Assembly (NCBI GenBank): GCA_016783965.1 | Contig: JADHVO010000009.1 | Span: 120,042 to 184,041 of the forward strand | Length of the DNA stretch: 64,000 bases | Direction: 5' to 3' | Source of the DNA: Alphaproteobacteria bacterium | GTDB taxonomy: Bacteria > Pseudomonadota > Alphaproteobacteria > Micropepsales > Micropepsaceae | Part shown: piece after piece, positions 24,321 to 33,589 of the stretch | Layout of the letters: every line of letters begins with the position of its first letter | Numbering within the stretch: position 1 is the stretch's first letter | Position numbers and translations under genes: made by a program | The notes under the pieces: generated by a model | Databases searched by the model: none | Told to the model about the DNA's origin: nothing | The model's input: the letters and a program-made list of their open reading frames with translations, nothing else

Positions 24321-25936
24321 TGAGGGCTCTCCGGCGCGGATGCTGTGCCGATGATGGAGTCGATCTGGTTGCGCAATTCAGCCTGCACTTTCATGGCCGC
24401 GCGGATGGCTAGGCCCTGCTGCTTCCAGACGTTTTCGTGGGCTTTGACCTCCTTCGTCTGAATCTCCAGCAGCGACTCCGCTAGCTCATCCAGCCGCGCG
24501 AATGAGTCGGCGCACTGCTGGGAAGTAATGAAGCTGTACAGGGCCGCAGTTTTCTGGGTCCGTTCGGCGTTGCTCATGCGCAGGGTGTGAGATTGAACCA
24601 GATGGGCGCGAACGAGCTGGATGAGAGCAACTACCCGCGCCGGGCAAGCGATCACGACGCCGTCCTGAATATGCAACTGCCGGGCGCCGGACGGGAACTT
24701 GCTGGACGACAAGACGGCATGGTCGGCCTGCGCACTTAACTGGTCCGACCGCAGTTTGGTCACGAAATCATTCCGCCACGCGTTGTGGTTCTTCGAATCG
24801 TAGATGATCGTGCCGCACTCCTGTCCGTTGTGAATAACGGTGTGCAGGATGTCTGCGCCTTGTTGGCCCTTTGTCACGCGCACGATGCGATCACCATCGA
24901 ACTCAGCCTTCAGCGCTTCAAACAGATTGATTTCGGCGCCTTCGCCGAGCTCTTCGGCGGTCTTCTTCTCGAGGGCGCGTTGCAGTTCTTCCACCTTGTT
25001 GGCCAACTTCTGGCGGTCTTCAAACGTGGCCGACTTCTCGGCGTTGACGGCCGCTACCTTGTCGGCCTCGAGGGCCTCACGCTGTTCTTGCAGCCGCTCA
25101 TTGAGTTGAGCTTCATGGGATTCTTGGAGGCTTTTCGCTGTCGCCTCCGCGGCGGCCGCCTTAGCTTCGGCGTCGGCCTTGGCCTGTTCGGCGGCGCCAA
25201 TCTGCAGCAGTGCCGCGGCCTCAGCGGCCGCGCCGACTTCAGCACGGACTTCCACTTCACGGGCGGCCGCTTTTGCCTGGGCGTCCGCCAGGGCTTGATC
25301 GCTGGTCAGCCTGGCTTGCGTCAGTTCGGCCTTCAGTGCCTCGCCGGCATTTTCGGCGGTCACTTTCTGAGCCTCGACTTCCGCCAGCCGGCTCGCAGCC
25401 GCTTCCGTTGCGACGCGCGCCGCCTCTGAGCGGATCGCGTCTTCCTGCGCCGCCGCGTCCGCCTTCACCTTCTCGATCGCGGTGACGGCTTCACGCTGCA
25501 CCTGTTCGAGTTGGCCCTGAAGCGCAACCTTCGCCGCCTCAGCGTTGGTCTTCTCGGTCGCAGCCTCGACAGTCTTGGCCTGAAGCGCATCCTGGGCTGC
25601 AACACGCGCGGCTTCCGCCGCGTCCACCTGCGCCTTCGACTGGAGTTCAGCCGCCAGGCGGGCCTGTTCTCTGGCCTCAATGATTTTTTGGTCAGCTTCT
25701 AACCGTGCACGCTCGAGAGCCTCTGCCTTCTCGGTGTCGAACTTCTCCTGCAGCCGCGCGGTGATAGTGGCAGACTGAGCCTTCTCACGCGCCTGCAGCC
25801 GCTCAGCGACCTCGTCGGCGCGGTCGTGTGGGATGGCCTGCTCGCAAACCGGACAGACGTCGCCGACCGGATGAAGGTGGTGGATCGGACTGGAACGCAC
25901 GGTCGACGCTACTGAAGTCTGCGGATTCGCCATCAT
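24317..25936 (-). CDS. DUF2130 coiled-coil protein in a defence island
   Basis: The N-terminus has a CPVC pair (residues 29-32, after HHLHPVGDV). A very long Ala/Glu/Lys-rich coiled coil covers about residues 45-310, and the DUF2130 domain follows at the C-terminus (ECGTIIYDSKNHNAWRNDFVTKLRSD, then ADHAVLSSSKFP and IQDGVVIACPARVVAL). The GTIIYDSKN..W element resembles the E/D-x-K core of PD-(D/E)xK nucleases, an inference. It begins ATG ATG after CTGGAGGCA. It is co-directional and overlapping with the parB-like gene. Confidence 0.82.
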   Translation of the reverse strand: MMANPQTSVASTVRSSPIHHLHPVGDVCPVCEQAIPHDRADEVAERLQAREKAQSATITARLQEKFDTEKAEALERARLEADQKIIEAREQARLAAELQSKAQVDAAEAARVAAQDALQAKTVEAATEKTNAEAAKVALQGQLEQVQREAVTAIEKVKADAAAQEDAIRSEAARVATEAAASRLAEVEAQKVTAENAGEALKAELTQARLTSDQALADAQAKAAAREVEVRAEVGAAAEAAALLQIGAAEQAKADAEAKAAAAEATAKSLQESHEAQLNERLQEQREALEADKVAAVNAEKSATFEDRQKLANKVEELQRALEKKTAEELGEGAEINLFEALKAEFDGDRIVRVTKGQQGADILHTVIHNGQECGTIIYDSKNHNAWRNDFVTKLRSDQLSAQADHAVLSSSKFPSGARQLHIQDGVVIACPARVVALIQLVRAHLVQSHTLRMSNAERTQKTAALYSFITSQQCADSFARLDELAESLLEIQTKEVKAHENVWKQQGLAIRAAMKVQAELRNQIDSIIGTASAPESPQ

Positions 25937-26276
25937 TGCCTCCAGATTTTTCTAGGTCCTATTTTCTCCTAATTGATCCTGGAGTCAATCCCCTTCAGCC
26001 TCGTGGCGGAGCGGATGGGCCGCGGGCCGGCATTGGAGACAAGCGGGGCGGCTGGCATCGATCTCGGACGAGTTCGGCGTCGTGGGGGCCCTCGGGGCGG
26101 CGCAACCAGGCGAGCCGACGTGAGAGCCGTCGGCGTTCAGGGCGTCGCCTTAATCGCCCTTCAGCATTGCTCGGGAGTTCCAACCGCTGGCGCAGGATTG
26201 TCTCAGTAGGAGTTCGCTCGCCGGAAGTGCTGAGCGATGCGCGCTTAGCATCTTCAGGGCCGATTAGCTGCCGCGC
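25937..26276. other. Intergenic region between DUF2130 and hsdS
   Basis: No gene with coding character is visible. The A/T-rich part just upstream of the DUF2130 start (about 25,945-25,980) is the likely promoter of the DUF2130/parB-like pair. No clear terminator for the hsd operon is seen. Confidence 0.45.
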
Positions 26277-27419
26277 TTAATAGAATGCTTGGTGTAGCAG
26301 AGCCGGAATCAGACGAGCCAGCTCGCCCGCGACATCTGATTGACCGACATGGACACCGACGGCCTTCTGTTGGAGTTCATCGAACCAGAGTTGCGCGTCC
26401 AGAGACGGCGCGGGCACGACGATCGACTCTAAACCCTTGAGTCCGAGCGTGCGGTTGCGCCCTGCGCCGCCTGGCGAAGCAGCACCGAGACGCTCCGTCC
26501 CCTCCAATGTGAGAAAATAATAGAGAAGGAAATTGGACGTTGCGCGCCGAGGGTCGGGAACGCAGGTCAGGAACCTATGGGATCCTAAGCGGCCATGATC
26601 GGCCGCGCTCGCCACCGCGACCGCCCCCTCCCAAGCAAAGACAATATTAAAGAGTAGATCGCCCTCGTGAATTTCGAAAAGCCGTTTGCTGCCGACCTCA
26701 ATGCCCGAGAGTGATGGTTTTCGGAATGTCCCTTTGCCGAACGACCGCACGCCAAGTTCCGGGTAACTTCCGTCTGGATCAACTGCGATCGGTCGCCGCA
26801 CGAGCGGCGCAATGTCCATCATCGCGACGCGCGGAGCGCCTGCGATCACCTTCCGAAAAGCTGCCTCAATTGTTGCGTTGAGCTCCGCGCGCGCGGCATC
26901 GGCGGCCCGACGCATCGTCTTCAGTTGCGACGCCGCGCCGTCGAGCTTCGCAATGATCCGCCGTTGCTGCTCGATCGGAGGAAGGGGGATGGCGTGATCG
27001 AGGAGGCGCCTGGGATGCAGCCTCTCTCGGCGGGCGCCGATTCCCTTCCCGTCTGAGGCTAATTGCTGCCAGACTCGGTCCTGTTTGAAGTACCAGCCAA
27101 GGAATCCGGGCTCGAGTTGTTCATAATGCAGGTCGAAGGTCGGGAATTCGTTCGAGACGAAATACCCGTCCACCTCTGAAGAAACGATCGCATAAGCGCC
27201 TTCAAAAGACTTCAACCGGCTATAGATGAACTGGCCCGCCCGGATTCGAAACAACTGCGTGGCGGCCATCTCGCGTCCAGCGACCGCCGCGCGCTGAATC
27301 ATCCCGCGACCGAATCCATAGATGCCCGCGATCGGATACTCGCCGTCGGGCTCCACCCCGTGAGGCTCCGGCGCGTAGGTGAGGAGTTCACCCAGTGGGA
27401 TAAGAGGAAAGCTCGGCAT
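26277..27419 (-). CDS. hsdS: Type I restriction-modification specificity subunit HsdS
   Basis: HsdS chooses the bipartite DNA target. The 380-residue protein has two target-recognition domains: the first begins FPLIPLGELLTYAPEP and ends before the conserved spacer IPLPPIEQQRRIIAKLDGAASQLKTMR; the second begins MMDIAPLVRRPIAVDP and ends IVVPAPSLDAQLWFDELQQK. It starts 3 bp after the hsdM stop and is the last gene of the AbiE/HsdRMS run. The target sequence cannot be read from the protein. Confidence 0.92.
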   Translation of the reverse strand: MPSFPLIPLGELLTYAPEPHGVEPDGEYPIAGIYGFGRGMIQRAAVAGREMAATQLFRIRAGQFIYSRLKSFEGAYAIVSSEVDGYFVSNEFPTFDLHYEQLEPGFLGWYFKQDRVWQQLASDGKGIGARRERLHPRRLLDHAIPLPPIEQQRRIIAKLDGAASQLKTMRRAADAARAELNATIEAAFRKVIAGAPRVAMMDIAPLVRRPIAVDPDGSYPELGVRSFGKGTFRKPSLSGIEVGSKRLFEIHEGDLLFNIVFAWEGAVAVASAADHGRLGSHRFLTCVPDPRRATSNFLLYYFLTLEGTERLGAASPGGAGRNRTLGLKGLESIVVPAPSLDAQLWFDELQQKAVGVHVGQSDVAGELARLIPALLHQAFY

Positions 27420-27422
27420 GAA

Positions 27423-28979
27423 CTACTCGCGCTCCGCCACAAGCGCCTTGATCTCGTTCAAGACGGCCAGCACGTGTTGCTCTTTGACGATGGCGCTCTC
27501 GACGATCTCCTCCGGCAGTCGGTGATCGATCGCTGCCTTCGCACGCGGATTTCTCAGATCTAAATCAACCGTGACGACGCGCCCCTGTTCATCGCGCTTG
27601 ATCAAATCGGGACCGAAGACCTTCCAAGCCTGCGATCCTTCCTTTCGGTCAGACCACCAGGCTCGGCAATCGGCGAGCTCCTCATACTGCAGCGGCTGCG
27701 TCTTGGAGTATTTCCGCCGGCCTTCCGGAAGCGGTTGCTCCCAGTACCAGATGTCGCGCGTCGGACCGGACGTATCGAAGAAGATGATGTTGATCGGGAT
27801 GTCCGTGTATGGCGCAAACGTGCCGTCGGGCAACCGGACGACGGTGTGAACATTGAACTGTTCCAGAAGGTCGGCCTTGATCCGCGCGGCAATGCCGTCG
27901 CCGAAGAGGATTCCGTGCGGCACGACTACGCCGGCGCGCCCGAGTCCGCCGCGCTTGAGCCGCCGCATGATGAGCTGCAGAAACAGCAGTGCGGTCTCAG
28001 CAGTGCGGCGATCATCCGGAAAATTCGTGAGGATGCCGGCTTCTTCCTCACCGCCGAACGGCGGATTGGTCAGAATGACTTCGACCCGATCCCGCTCGCC
28101 GATCTCGGTCAGCTTGAATCGCAGCGCGTTGCCGAATTCGATGTCGGGCGCTTCGATCCCGTGCAGCAGCAGGTTCATCTGCGCTAGCAGGAACGGAAGC
28201 GAGGAATCCTCGCCGCCGCGCAAGGTCTTGCGCTGAAGGATTTCGCGTTTTTCGACCGTGCTGGCTTGCGGCTTCATATGGTCAAAGGCAGCGGCCAGAA
28301 ACCCGCCCGTGCCGCAGGCAGGATCGAGCACGACTTCGCCGAGCTTGGGATCGATCGCCTCGACCATGAAACGCACGACGGGACGCGGCGTATAGAACTC
28401 TCCGTTCTGACCCGCGGCATCGCGCATCTCGCGTAACAGAGTCTCATACATCCGGCCGAGGGTCTGGATGTCCTCGGTGCTGTCGAAATGGATGCCGTTG
28501 ATCAAGTTGATGACGTCCCGCAGCACATACCCGCTGGTCGCGTAATTCCGGAGATCGCGAAACACTGCGGAGACCACATCGCGACGCTGGCGGCCGGCGC
28601 CATTGCCGCGCAGACCTCGTAGGAAAGCGAACAGGCCCGGACCCTGCGTGCCGTCCGCACGAACGGACTGCTCGCCGTTGATGAACGAAAGCAGGTCCGG
28701 CCCGGTGATGCCCGCCGGATCGGCCGCCCAGTCTCGCCAGCGGTAAGGCGCATCGATCAGAAGACGATACGGTTCGACGGCGAGCACAGCCTCGTCCTCG
28801 TGGACGCGCTCCATGTCGTCGACGAATTTCAGGAACATCAGCCAGGTAAGGGTGGGCAGCCGCGTGAGGTCCGTCTTTAGCTCCCGGTCCTTGCGCATCT
28901 TGTTGCGTGCGGACTTGATGAGGCTGTCGAGCCTCTGCGCCGTGGTTTTCGGCGTATTGATCTTCTTCTCACGGGGCAT
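27423..28979 (-). CDS. hsdM: Type I restriction-modification methyltransferase HsdM
   Basis: The N6-adenine methyltransferase has an N-terminal HsdM domain (AQRLDSLIKSARNKMRKDRELKTDLTRLPTLTWLMFLKF), SAM motif I (VVLDPACGTGGFLAAAF) and catalytic motif IV (VILTNPPFGGEEE), preceded by GEFYTPRPVVRFMV. Length, 518 residues, is standard. It lies 13 bp after hsdR and 3 bp before hsdS. It modifies host DNA so that the linked HsdR spares it. Confidence 0.95.
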   Translation of the reverse strand: MPREKKINTPKTTAQRLDSLIKSARNKMRKDRELKTDLTRLPTLTWLMFLKFVDDMERVHEDEAVLAVEPYRLLIDAPYRWRDWAADPAGITGPDLLSFINGEQSVRADGTQGPGLFAFLRGLRGNGAGRQRRDVVSAVFRDLRNYATSGYVLRDVINLINGIHFDSTEDIQTLGRMYETLLREMRDAAGQNGEFYTPRPVVRFMVEAIDPKLGEVVLDPACGTGGFLAAAFDHMKPQASTVEKREILQRKTLRGGEDSSLPFLLAQMNLLLHGIEAPDIEFGNALRFKLTEIGERDRVEVILTNPPFGGEEEAGILTNFPDDRRTAETALLFLQLIMRRLKRGGLGRAGVVVPHGILFGDGIAARIKADLLEQFNVHTVVRLPDGTFAPYTDIPINIIFFDTSGPTRDIWYWEQPLPEGRRKYSKTQPLQYEELADCRAWWSDRKEGSQAWKVFGPDLIKRDEQGRVVTVDLDLRNPRAKAAIDHRLPEEIVESAIVKEQHVLAVLNEIKALVAERE

Positions 28980-28992
28980 TCACAGGTCTTTC

Positions 28993-31365
28993 CTAAGCGG
29001 CGTACAACAGGCCGGACATTTCGTTGACGGCGTCGCGAAGCTTGTCCGGGCCGCCGAAGCGGCGAGCGATCTCGCTCGGATTGCCGAACCCGGCCAGCGG
29101 CGGCACCTTCAAGATACCCGGCAGGACGAACTGTGCGGCGCCGTGCTCGGCGTATTTCTCGAGTAGCGCCTCCAGCACGGTCCGGGCATCGCCGCCATAC
29201 CGGTCGAAGAAATCCGTTCGATCTCGCTTGAGACGTTCGGCGCGTTCACGTCGCGTGCGGAGCGGCGCGTTCCAGGCGAGATGGCAAAGGAGATCGAACG
29301 GATCGTCCTCCGGCCGCCCGGCTTCTTCGGCCAGGCTCTCCAGGTCGATGCCCCGTTCAGCGAGCGCCTCGACGATCGCGTGGCGCTTGTCCGCTCGCAC
29401 CCAGTCGGCGCGGAAGCTTGCAGCGGTCGGATAGAGCGTGCGGACCTTCTCACCGGTCCAGTCCGTCAGCTTCTTGCAGGTCAGTCGTTTGCCGTCCGTA
29501 TCAAGTTCGTAGACCAGATGCGCCACCACTTCGACCGTGCCGCCATCGACGTAGAGTTTACGCGGTTCTCCGGGCTCCTCGTCGGGGGGAAGACCACCCT
29601 CGGTTTCCGTCTCGATCTCGTCCGGCGCCTCCGGCGCTGGATTTTCCTCTTCTTGGGTGGTGACGATCTCGCCCTCGGCGTCGATTTCCGTGATCGTCTC
29701 TACGGTCGGCTCACCATCGAAGTCCGGATCAGCGAATTTTTCAGTCGCGGTGCCGGTGTAGTCGAGGATGTTGAAGAACAGCTTGCCGTAGTCTTCACGC
29801 AGCCGGGTCCCGCGGCCGATAATCTGCTTGAACTCCGTCATTGAGCCGACCACGCGCGCCAGCACGACGTTCTTGCAGGTCGGCGCGTCGACACCCGTGG
29901 TGAGAAGCTGAGATGTCGTCAGGATCACCGGAACCTTCGTCTCGACGTCCTGGAAACGGCTGAGTTTGCCCTTGCCGATATCACCCTCATCGGCCGTCAC
30001 GCGGCAGGCATAGTCCGGATAATCCGCAACGAGATCGGCACTGAGATTGGCAAGGGCGCGACGCATCTCGCTTGCATGCTCTTGGTCCACGCAGAAAACG
30101 ATCGTCTTCGCGAAACGATCGGTCTGCGCGAGGAAATGCGTGAGGTGGCGCGCGATCGCCTCGGTGCGAGCGCGCAGCGCGACGACGCGCTCGAAATCCC
30201 TCGTGTGGTACTCATCGTCGGGAATCTCGCGCCCGAAGCGGTCCAGTTCGCCCTTGGTTGGTCTCCATCCCGCGGCATCATAGTCCGTGACGACACGATG
30301 TACGCGATAGGGTGCCAGGAAGCCGTCCGCGATACCTTGCGCCAGAGAGTAGGTATAAAGCGGCGCACCGAAATAGGCGTAGGTGTCCCGGTTGTCTTCC
30401 CTTAGTGGTGTCGCCGTCATGCCGAGTTGATAGGCCGGTTCGAAATACTCCAGGATTTCGCGCCAGCTGCTGTCGTCGCGCGCGCTGCCGCGATGGCACT
30501 CATCGATGATGATCAGGTCGAAGAAATCCGGCGCATATTCCCGATACAGACCCGGCCGTCGTTCGTCGCTGGCGATGGCTTGGTAGATCGCGAAATAGAT
30601 GTCGCGACCATGGCTGATCTCGCCATTCTCGATCTTGAAACGCGCGTCGCCGAAGGGCGCAAAGGTCTTGGCCATCGGGTCGTCGACGAGAATGTTGCGA
30701 TCGGCGAGGAACAGGATTTTGGGTTTGCGGAAGTCCCCGCGCTTGTTCCAACCGGCGGTCCACAGCCGCCAGGCGATCTGGAATGCCACCGCGGTCTTGC
30801 CGGCGCCGGTGCACAGCGTGAGCAGCGCGCGCCGCTGGCCGGTGAGAACCGCCTGAAGCGCGCGATTGACGGCGATCTCTTGATAGTAGCGCAGCGGCTT
30901 GGCGGGATCGGGAAACCCGGGCGCGAGCAGGCGCTCGGCGGCCGTGTCATCAGTCAGACCGACACCGACCCGTTGGCGCCCCCACAGCTCAGCGGGTGTC
31001 GGAAAATCGTGCCGTAGGGCTTCGCGTCCGGTGAGAAAGTCGAATTCGAGAATCTCCGCGCCGTTGGTCGCGTACGCGAATTTCAATCCAAGAATCTCGG
31101 CGTAGTCCTTGGCTTGCTGCAGACCGTCGGCGGCAGATTTGTAGGCAGCCTTCGCCTCGACGACCGCGATCGGGTAGTCGGCGCGGTAGCGCAGGATGTA
31201 GTCGGCACGTTTTTGCCGGCCGCGCTTCGCCTTACCACCGATGAAGATCACCCGGCCATCGGTGAAGGTCCGTTGTTCGTTGATAGAGTGAGGCGCGCCT
31301 TCCCAACCTGCCGTCTGCAGGCGCGGAACAACGGATTTCCGACAGGTATCCGCTTCAGTATTCAC
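28993..31365 (-). CDS. hsdR: Type I restriction endonuclease subunit HsdR (EcoEI-like)
   Basis: The 790-residue motor/nuclease subunit has an N-terminal nuclease core (PIAVVEAKAAYKSAADGLQQAKDYAEIL), helicase motif I (TLCTGAGKTAVAFQI), motif II as DECH (IIIDECHRGSARD), motif VI (QIIGRGTRLREDYGK) and a C-terminal EcoEI_R-type domain preceded by an acidic linker. The start is the GTG at 31365 (VNTEADTCRK), which overlaps the stop of the abiEii gene, so translation is coupled. An in-frame extension to 31713 would lie inside abiEii and has no family match. Confidence 0.93.
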   Translation of the reverse strand: MNTEADTCRKSVVPRLQTAGWEGAPHSINEQRTFTDGRVIFIGGKAKRGRQKRADYILRYRADYPIAVVEAKAAYKSAADGLQQAKDYAEILGLKFAYATNGAEILEFDFLTGREALRHDFPTPAELWGRQRVGVGLTDDTAAERLLAPGFPDPAKPLRYYQEIAVNRALQAVLTGQRRALLTLCTGAGKTAVAFQIAWRLWTAGWNKRGDFRKPKILFLADRNILVDDPMAKTFAPFGDARFKIENGEISHGRDIYFAIYQAIASDERRPGLYREYAPDFFDLIIIDECHRGSARDDSSWREILEYFEPAYQLGMTATPLREDNRDTYAYFGAPLYTYSLAQGIADGFLAPYRVHRVVTDYDAAGWRPTKGELDRFGREIPDDEYHTRDFERVVALRARTEAIARHLTHFLAQTDRFAKTIVFCVDQEHASEMRRALANLSADLVADYPDYACRVTADEGDIGKGKLSRFQDVETKVPVILTTSQLLTTGVDAPTCKNVVLARVVGSMTEFKQIIGRGTRLREDYGKLFFNILDYTGTATEKFADPDFDGEPTVETITEIDAEGEIVTTQEEENPAPEAPDEIETETEGGLPPDEEPGEPRKLYVDGGTVEVVAHLVYELDTDGKRLTCKKLTDWTGEKVRTLYPTAASFRADWVRADKRHAIVEALAERGIDLESLAEEAGRPEDDPFDLLCHLAWNAPLRTRRERAERLKRDRTDFFDRYGGDARTVLEALLEKYAEHGAAQFVLPGILKVPPLAGFGNPSEIARRFGGPDKLRDAVNEMSGLLYAA

Positions 31366-32390
31366 ATGGTCTCTCCACGTGGCCGCCTTGCTCGTCGCGT
31401 GCGTGGGGCCAGCGACTTGTCGCCAGATTTCCATGCTTTGACGTTCTGTGCTTTCCACCGCAGAGCCGGACTGGCTTCTATCGAGGCGCGCACGTTCTCC
31501 GGCGCCTCCAGAGCCGACGCGTCGATCTCGCCCCGGTCCAGCACGGCATCGAGAAATGCCCTCTCCCCCGCCGTGAACCGAAACAGCGACGCGAGCTTGT
31601 CCCGGCACTCGGCCGTGACGCTCTCGATCCAGGCTGCGGGACCACCGAAGGCGTCGAAATACCGGTCGTGCAGGCACATGGTCAGCTTGCCGGTGATGTC
31701 GCCGACCTCGCATCCGATCTCGTTTGGCGAGGCCGTGCGCCAGTCGAAGCTCTTGGCGCTCGCGCCGATCATCAAGGTGCCCGCCTTGATCTTCACCCAG
31801 TCGAGACCCGGCATGGCGACGATCCGGTGCGCATCGAACAGATCACGCGCCGTGCGTCGCGTGACCAGCGCGACCATCTTGCCGGCGACGATTTCATGGA
31901 TGTCGAGAACCGGCACGTTCGTGGCTCGGTAGGATCCGATTGTCGCCGAGGACATGCGGTCCACACCGTAGAGAGGGCCGCGGTAGAGATAGTTGATATC
32001 GATCTCGATGGTCCCCGCCCCACCTAGCGCGGAGGCATAACGGTAGATCCATTTGCCGCCGGCATGTTCGGACGGCTCACGCCGCGCGGCATAGCCTTTC
32101 GATTCCATCAAGCGCTCGATCCGGTCTTCCAATCCCGGCCGATCCGCATCCATCTGCTCCTTCTTGAGCGCCCCGACATAGTTGACGTCGATATCGACCG
32201 AGAGGCGGTCCAGATCGGAGTGGAAGACGTTGAGCGCCGTGCCACCCTTCAAAGCGATCCGCGGCCCGATCAGCGTGTCGGCACCGAACGCATCGAGAAT
32301 GTCAATCAGCCGGATCACCCGTTCGAGCGTCGCGGGTTGAAGCTGCCGCTCGGCCGCAAGATCGTGAAGCGTTTCCCGCGACGCGACCAT
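31362..32390 (-). CDS. abiEii: AbiEii nucleotidyltransferase toxin
   Basis: AbiEii is the nucleotidyltransferase toxin of the AbiE abortive-infection system. The protein contains GPRIALKGGTALNVF and, about 20 residues later, RLSVDIDVNYVG, the GG..LN and DxD pair of the DNA polymerase-beta-like fold, then the conserved lysine region DIHEIVAGKMVALVTR. The ATG at 32390 shares one base with the abiEi stop; a GTG at 32393 is a second choice. Its own stop overlaps the GTG of hsdR. Confidence 0.9.
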   Translation of the reverse strand: MVASRETLHDLAAERQLQPATLERVIRLIDILDAFGADTLIGPRIALKGGTALNVFHSDLDRLSVDIDVNYVGALKKEQMDADRPGLEDRIERLMESKGYAARREPSEHAGGKWIYRYASALGGAGTIEIDINYLYRGPLYGVDRMSSATIGSYRATNVPVLDIHEIVAGKMVALVTRRTARDLFDAHRIVAMPGLDWVKIKAGTLMIGASAKSFDWRTASPNEIGCEVGDITGKLTMCLHDRYFDAFGGPAAWIESVTAECRDKLASLFRFTAGERAFLDAVLDRGEIDASALEAPENVRASIEASPALRWKAQNVKAWKSGDKSLAPRTRRARRPRGETM

Positions 32391-33202
32391 CACACGCCCT
32401 CAAAAGCAGCGTCGACAGCCTGCCGCGGCAGAAGCACACGCCACGCCTCGACGAGCACTGCGTGACCAGGTTCGGCGCCCAGCGCGTAATGCTTTGATCG
32501 TGGAAGACGGCGCTGCAAGCGCGTCAGGACGTCGTCGGTGACACCGAGCGCCGAACGTCGCCTCTCAAGCCACCAACCGGAAACGGAAGCGAGCGACCGG
32601 TTGTCCAGCAGTTCGACATAGTCAGCGACTTTCACCGGATCGAGATAGCGCACCAGGTCTAGCGACTGCAGAACCTCCTCGACGCCGCCAGCGAGTTCCG
32701 GCCGGTGCAAGGCATCAACAACCGTGCGTTCAACAGCCGTCACACGGACTGCCACGCCCTGCCGATCCATAGTCATGGTCAGGTAGTCGGCCTTGCCGGC
32801 CGCAACCAAAGCCTTCGGCGGCGTGACGAAACGGCAAGCGCCAAATGGCAAATCCACGCGTTCGGTTCGCCCGGCGCTGATGAGCTGAACCTCGTTGAAC
32901 TCGGAATAGGCTATGCCATGCAGCTCAAGGGCTGAGTGAAACCCCAAGACGCCATCGGGGCGCAGCTTGCTCGCCGCGGTGAAGCGGTCGATCACCATCC
33001 GCTCCGCCGGCAGATGGGCGGGTACCGCGGCAAACACCTCGCGACTGACGCGCTTGATGTTGCCGGCCCGCAGATGATGCCGGAGCAGGCTCGTAACATT
33101 GGCCCCGCCCGCGGGGTGGCCGAAGGCCGCCGCGAACTCAGCCCGGGTGAACACCGGATGAGCCGACAGGAAACTGGCCGTTTTGTGTTGGCGAGGTTGC
33201 AT
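32390..33202 (-). CDS. abiEi: AbiEi antitoxin / transcriptional regulator
   Basis: AbiEi is the DNA-binding antitoxin that represses the abiE promoter. The 270-residue protein starts MQPRQHKTASFLSAHPVFTRAEFAAAFG, a winged-helix domain, and continues with ERMVIDRFTAASKLRPDGVLGFHSALELHG and FVTPPKALVAAGKADYLTMTMDRQGVAVRVTAVERTVVDALHRPELAGG, typical of the AbiEi C-terminal domain. The ATG at 33202 fits the domain start. It is the first gene of the minus-strand run and divergent from the conjugative backbone. Confidence 0.9.
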   Translation of the reverse strand: MQPRQHKTASFLSAHPVFTRAEFAAAFGHPAGGANVTSLLRHHLRAGNIKRVSREVFAAVPAHLPAERMVIDRFTAASKLRPDGVLGFHSALELHGIAYSEFNEVQLISAGRTERVDLPFGACRFVTPPKALVAAGKADYLTMTMDRQGVAVRVTAVERTVVDALHRPELAGGVEEVLQSLDLVRYLDPVKVADYVELLDNRSLASVSGWWLERRRSALGVTDDVLTRLQRRLPRSKHYALGAEPGHAVLVEAWRVLLPRQAVDAAFEGV

Positions 33203-33430
33203 AGTGGATCTGTGATTCTGCGTCAAAGTGGGCAGTAAATAGCCATTCTGACGCATATTTGTCAACAAAGTCCTCTCGGCGGACGAACCGCCGGTACCGT
33301 CCTATCAGTCGCGAAAAAAGTGCCGCACAGGGTATAAAATGCCCCTTCCAACGCATTTTCAAGAACAAAGCGACCCTACGCGTCATCGAACCCGTGGCCT
33401 CGACATAGGCCCCCGAATACGCAAGTCTGA

Positions 33431-33497
33431 GGGGAAGGCCTTCCCCTGCGGCCGAGCCTAGGGTCTCGGCCGACCCCTTCTGCGGGGAAACCCCGCA
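33431..33497. promoter_or_regulatory. Array of three tight inverted repeats
   Basis: Within 67 bp there are three adjacent dyads: GGGGAAGG/CCTTCCCC (33431-33446, no spacer), CGGCCGAG...CTCGGCCG (33449-33456 and 33465-33472) and TGCGGGG-AAA-CCCCGCA (33481-33497). They lie between divergent abiEi and the DUF932 gene, at the join of defence cargo and conjugative backbone. Possible roles are a single-strand-active promoter, a protein-binding site or paired terminators; the sequence does not decide. Confidence 0.6.
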
Positions 33498-33531
33498 ACG
33501 CCCCGAGAGTCAGAGTGCGGACGGGGTTTCC

Positions 33532-33570
33532 GTGACGGGTTGAGGGTCGAGAGAGAGGCTCCCGGCCGGC
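33532..33570 (+). repeat. Conserved leader element, copy 1 (upstream of the DUF932 gene)
   Basis: GTGACGGGTTGAGGGTCGAG and the following AGAGAGGCTCCCGGCCGG recur almost unchanged at 34896-34931, before the next gene. In RNA, GGUCG and CGGCC can pair around the AGAGAGG core, with a G-U pair here where copy 2 has a G-C pair. It ends about 20 bp before the start codon. Confidence 0.6.
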
Positions 33571-33589
33571 TCGTCATGGAGATTTTGCC

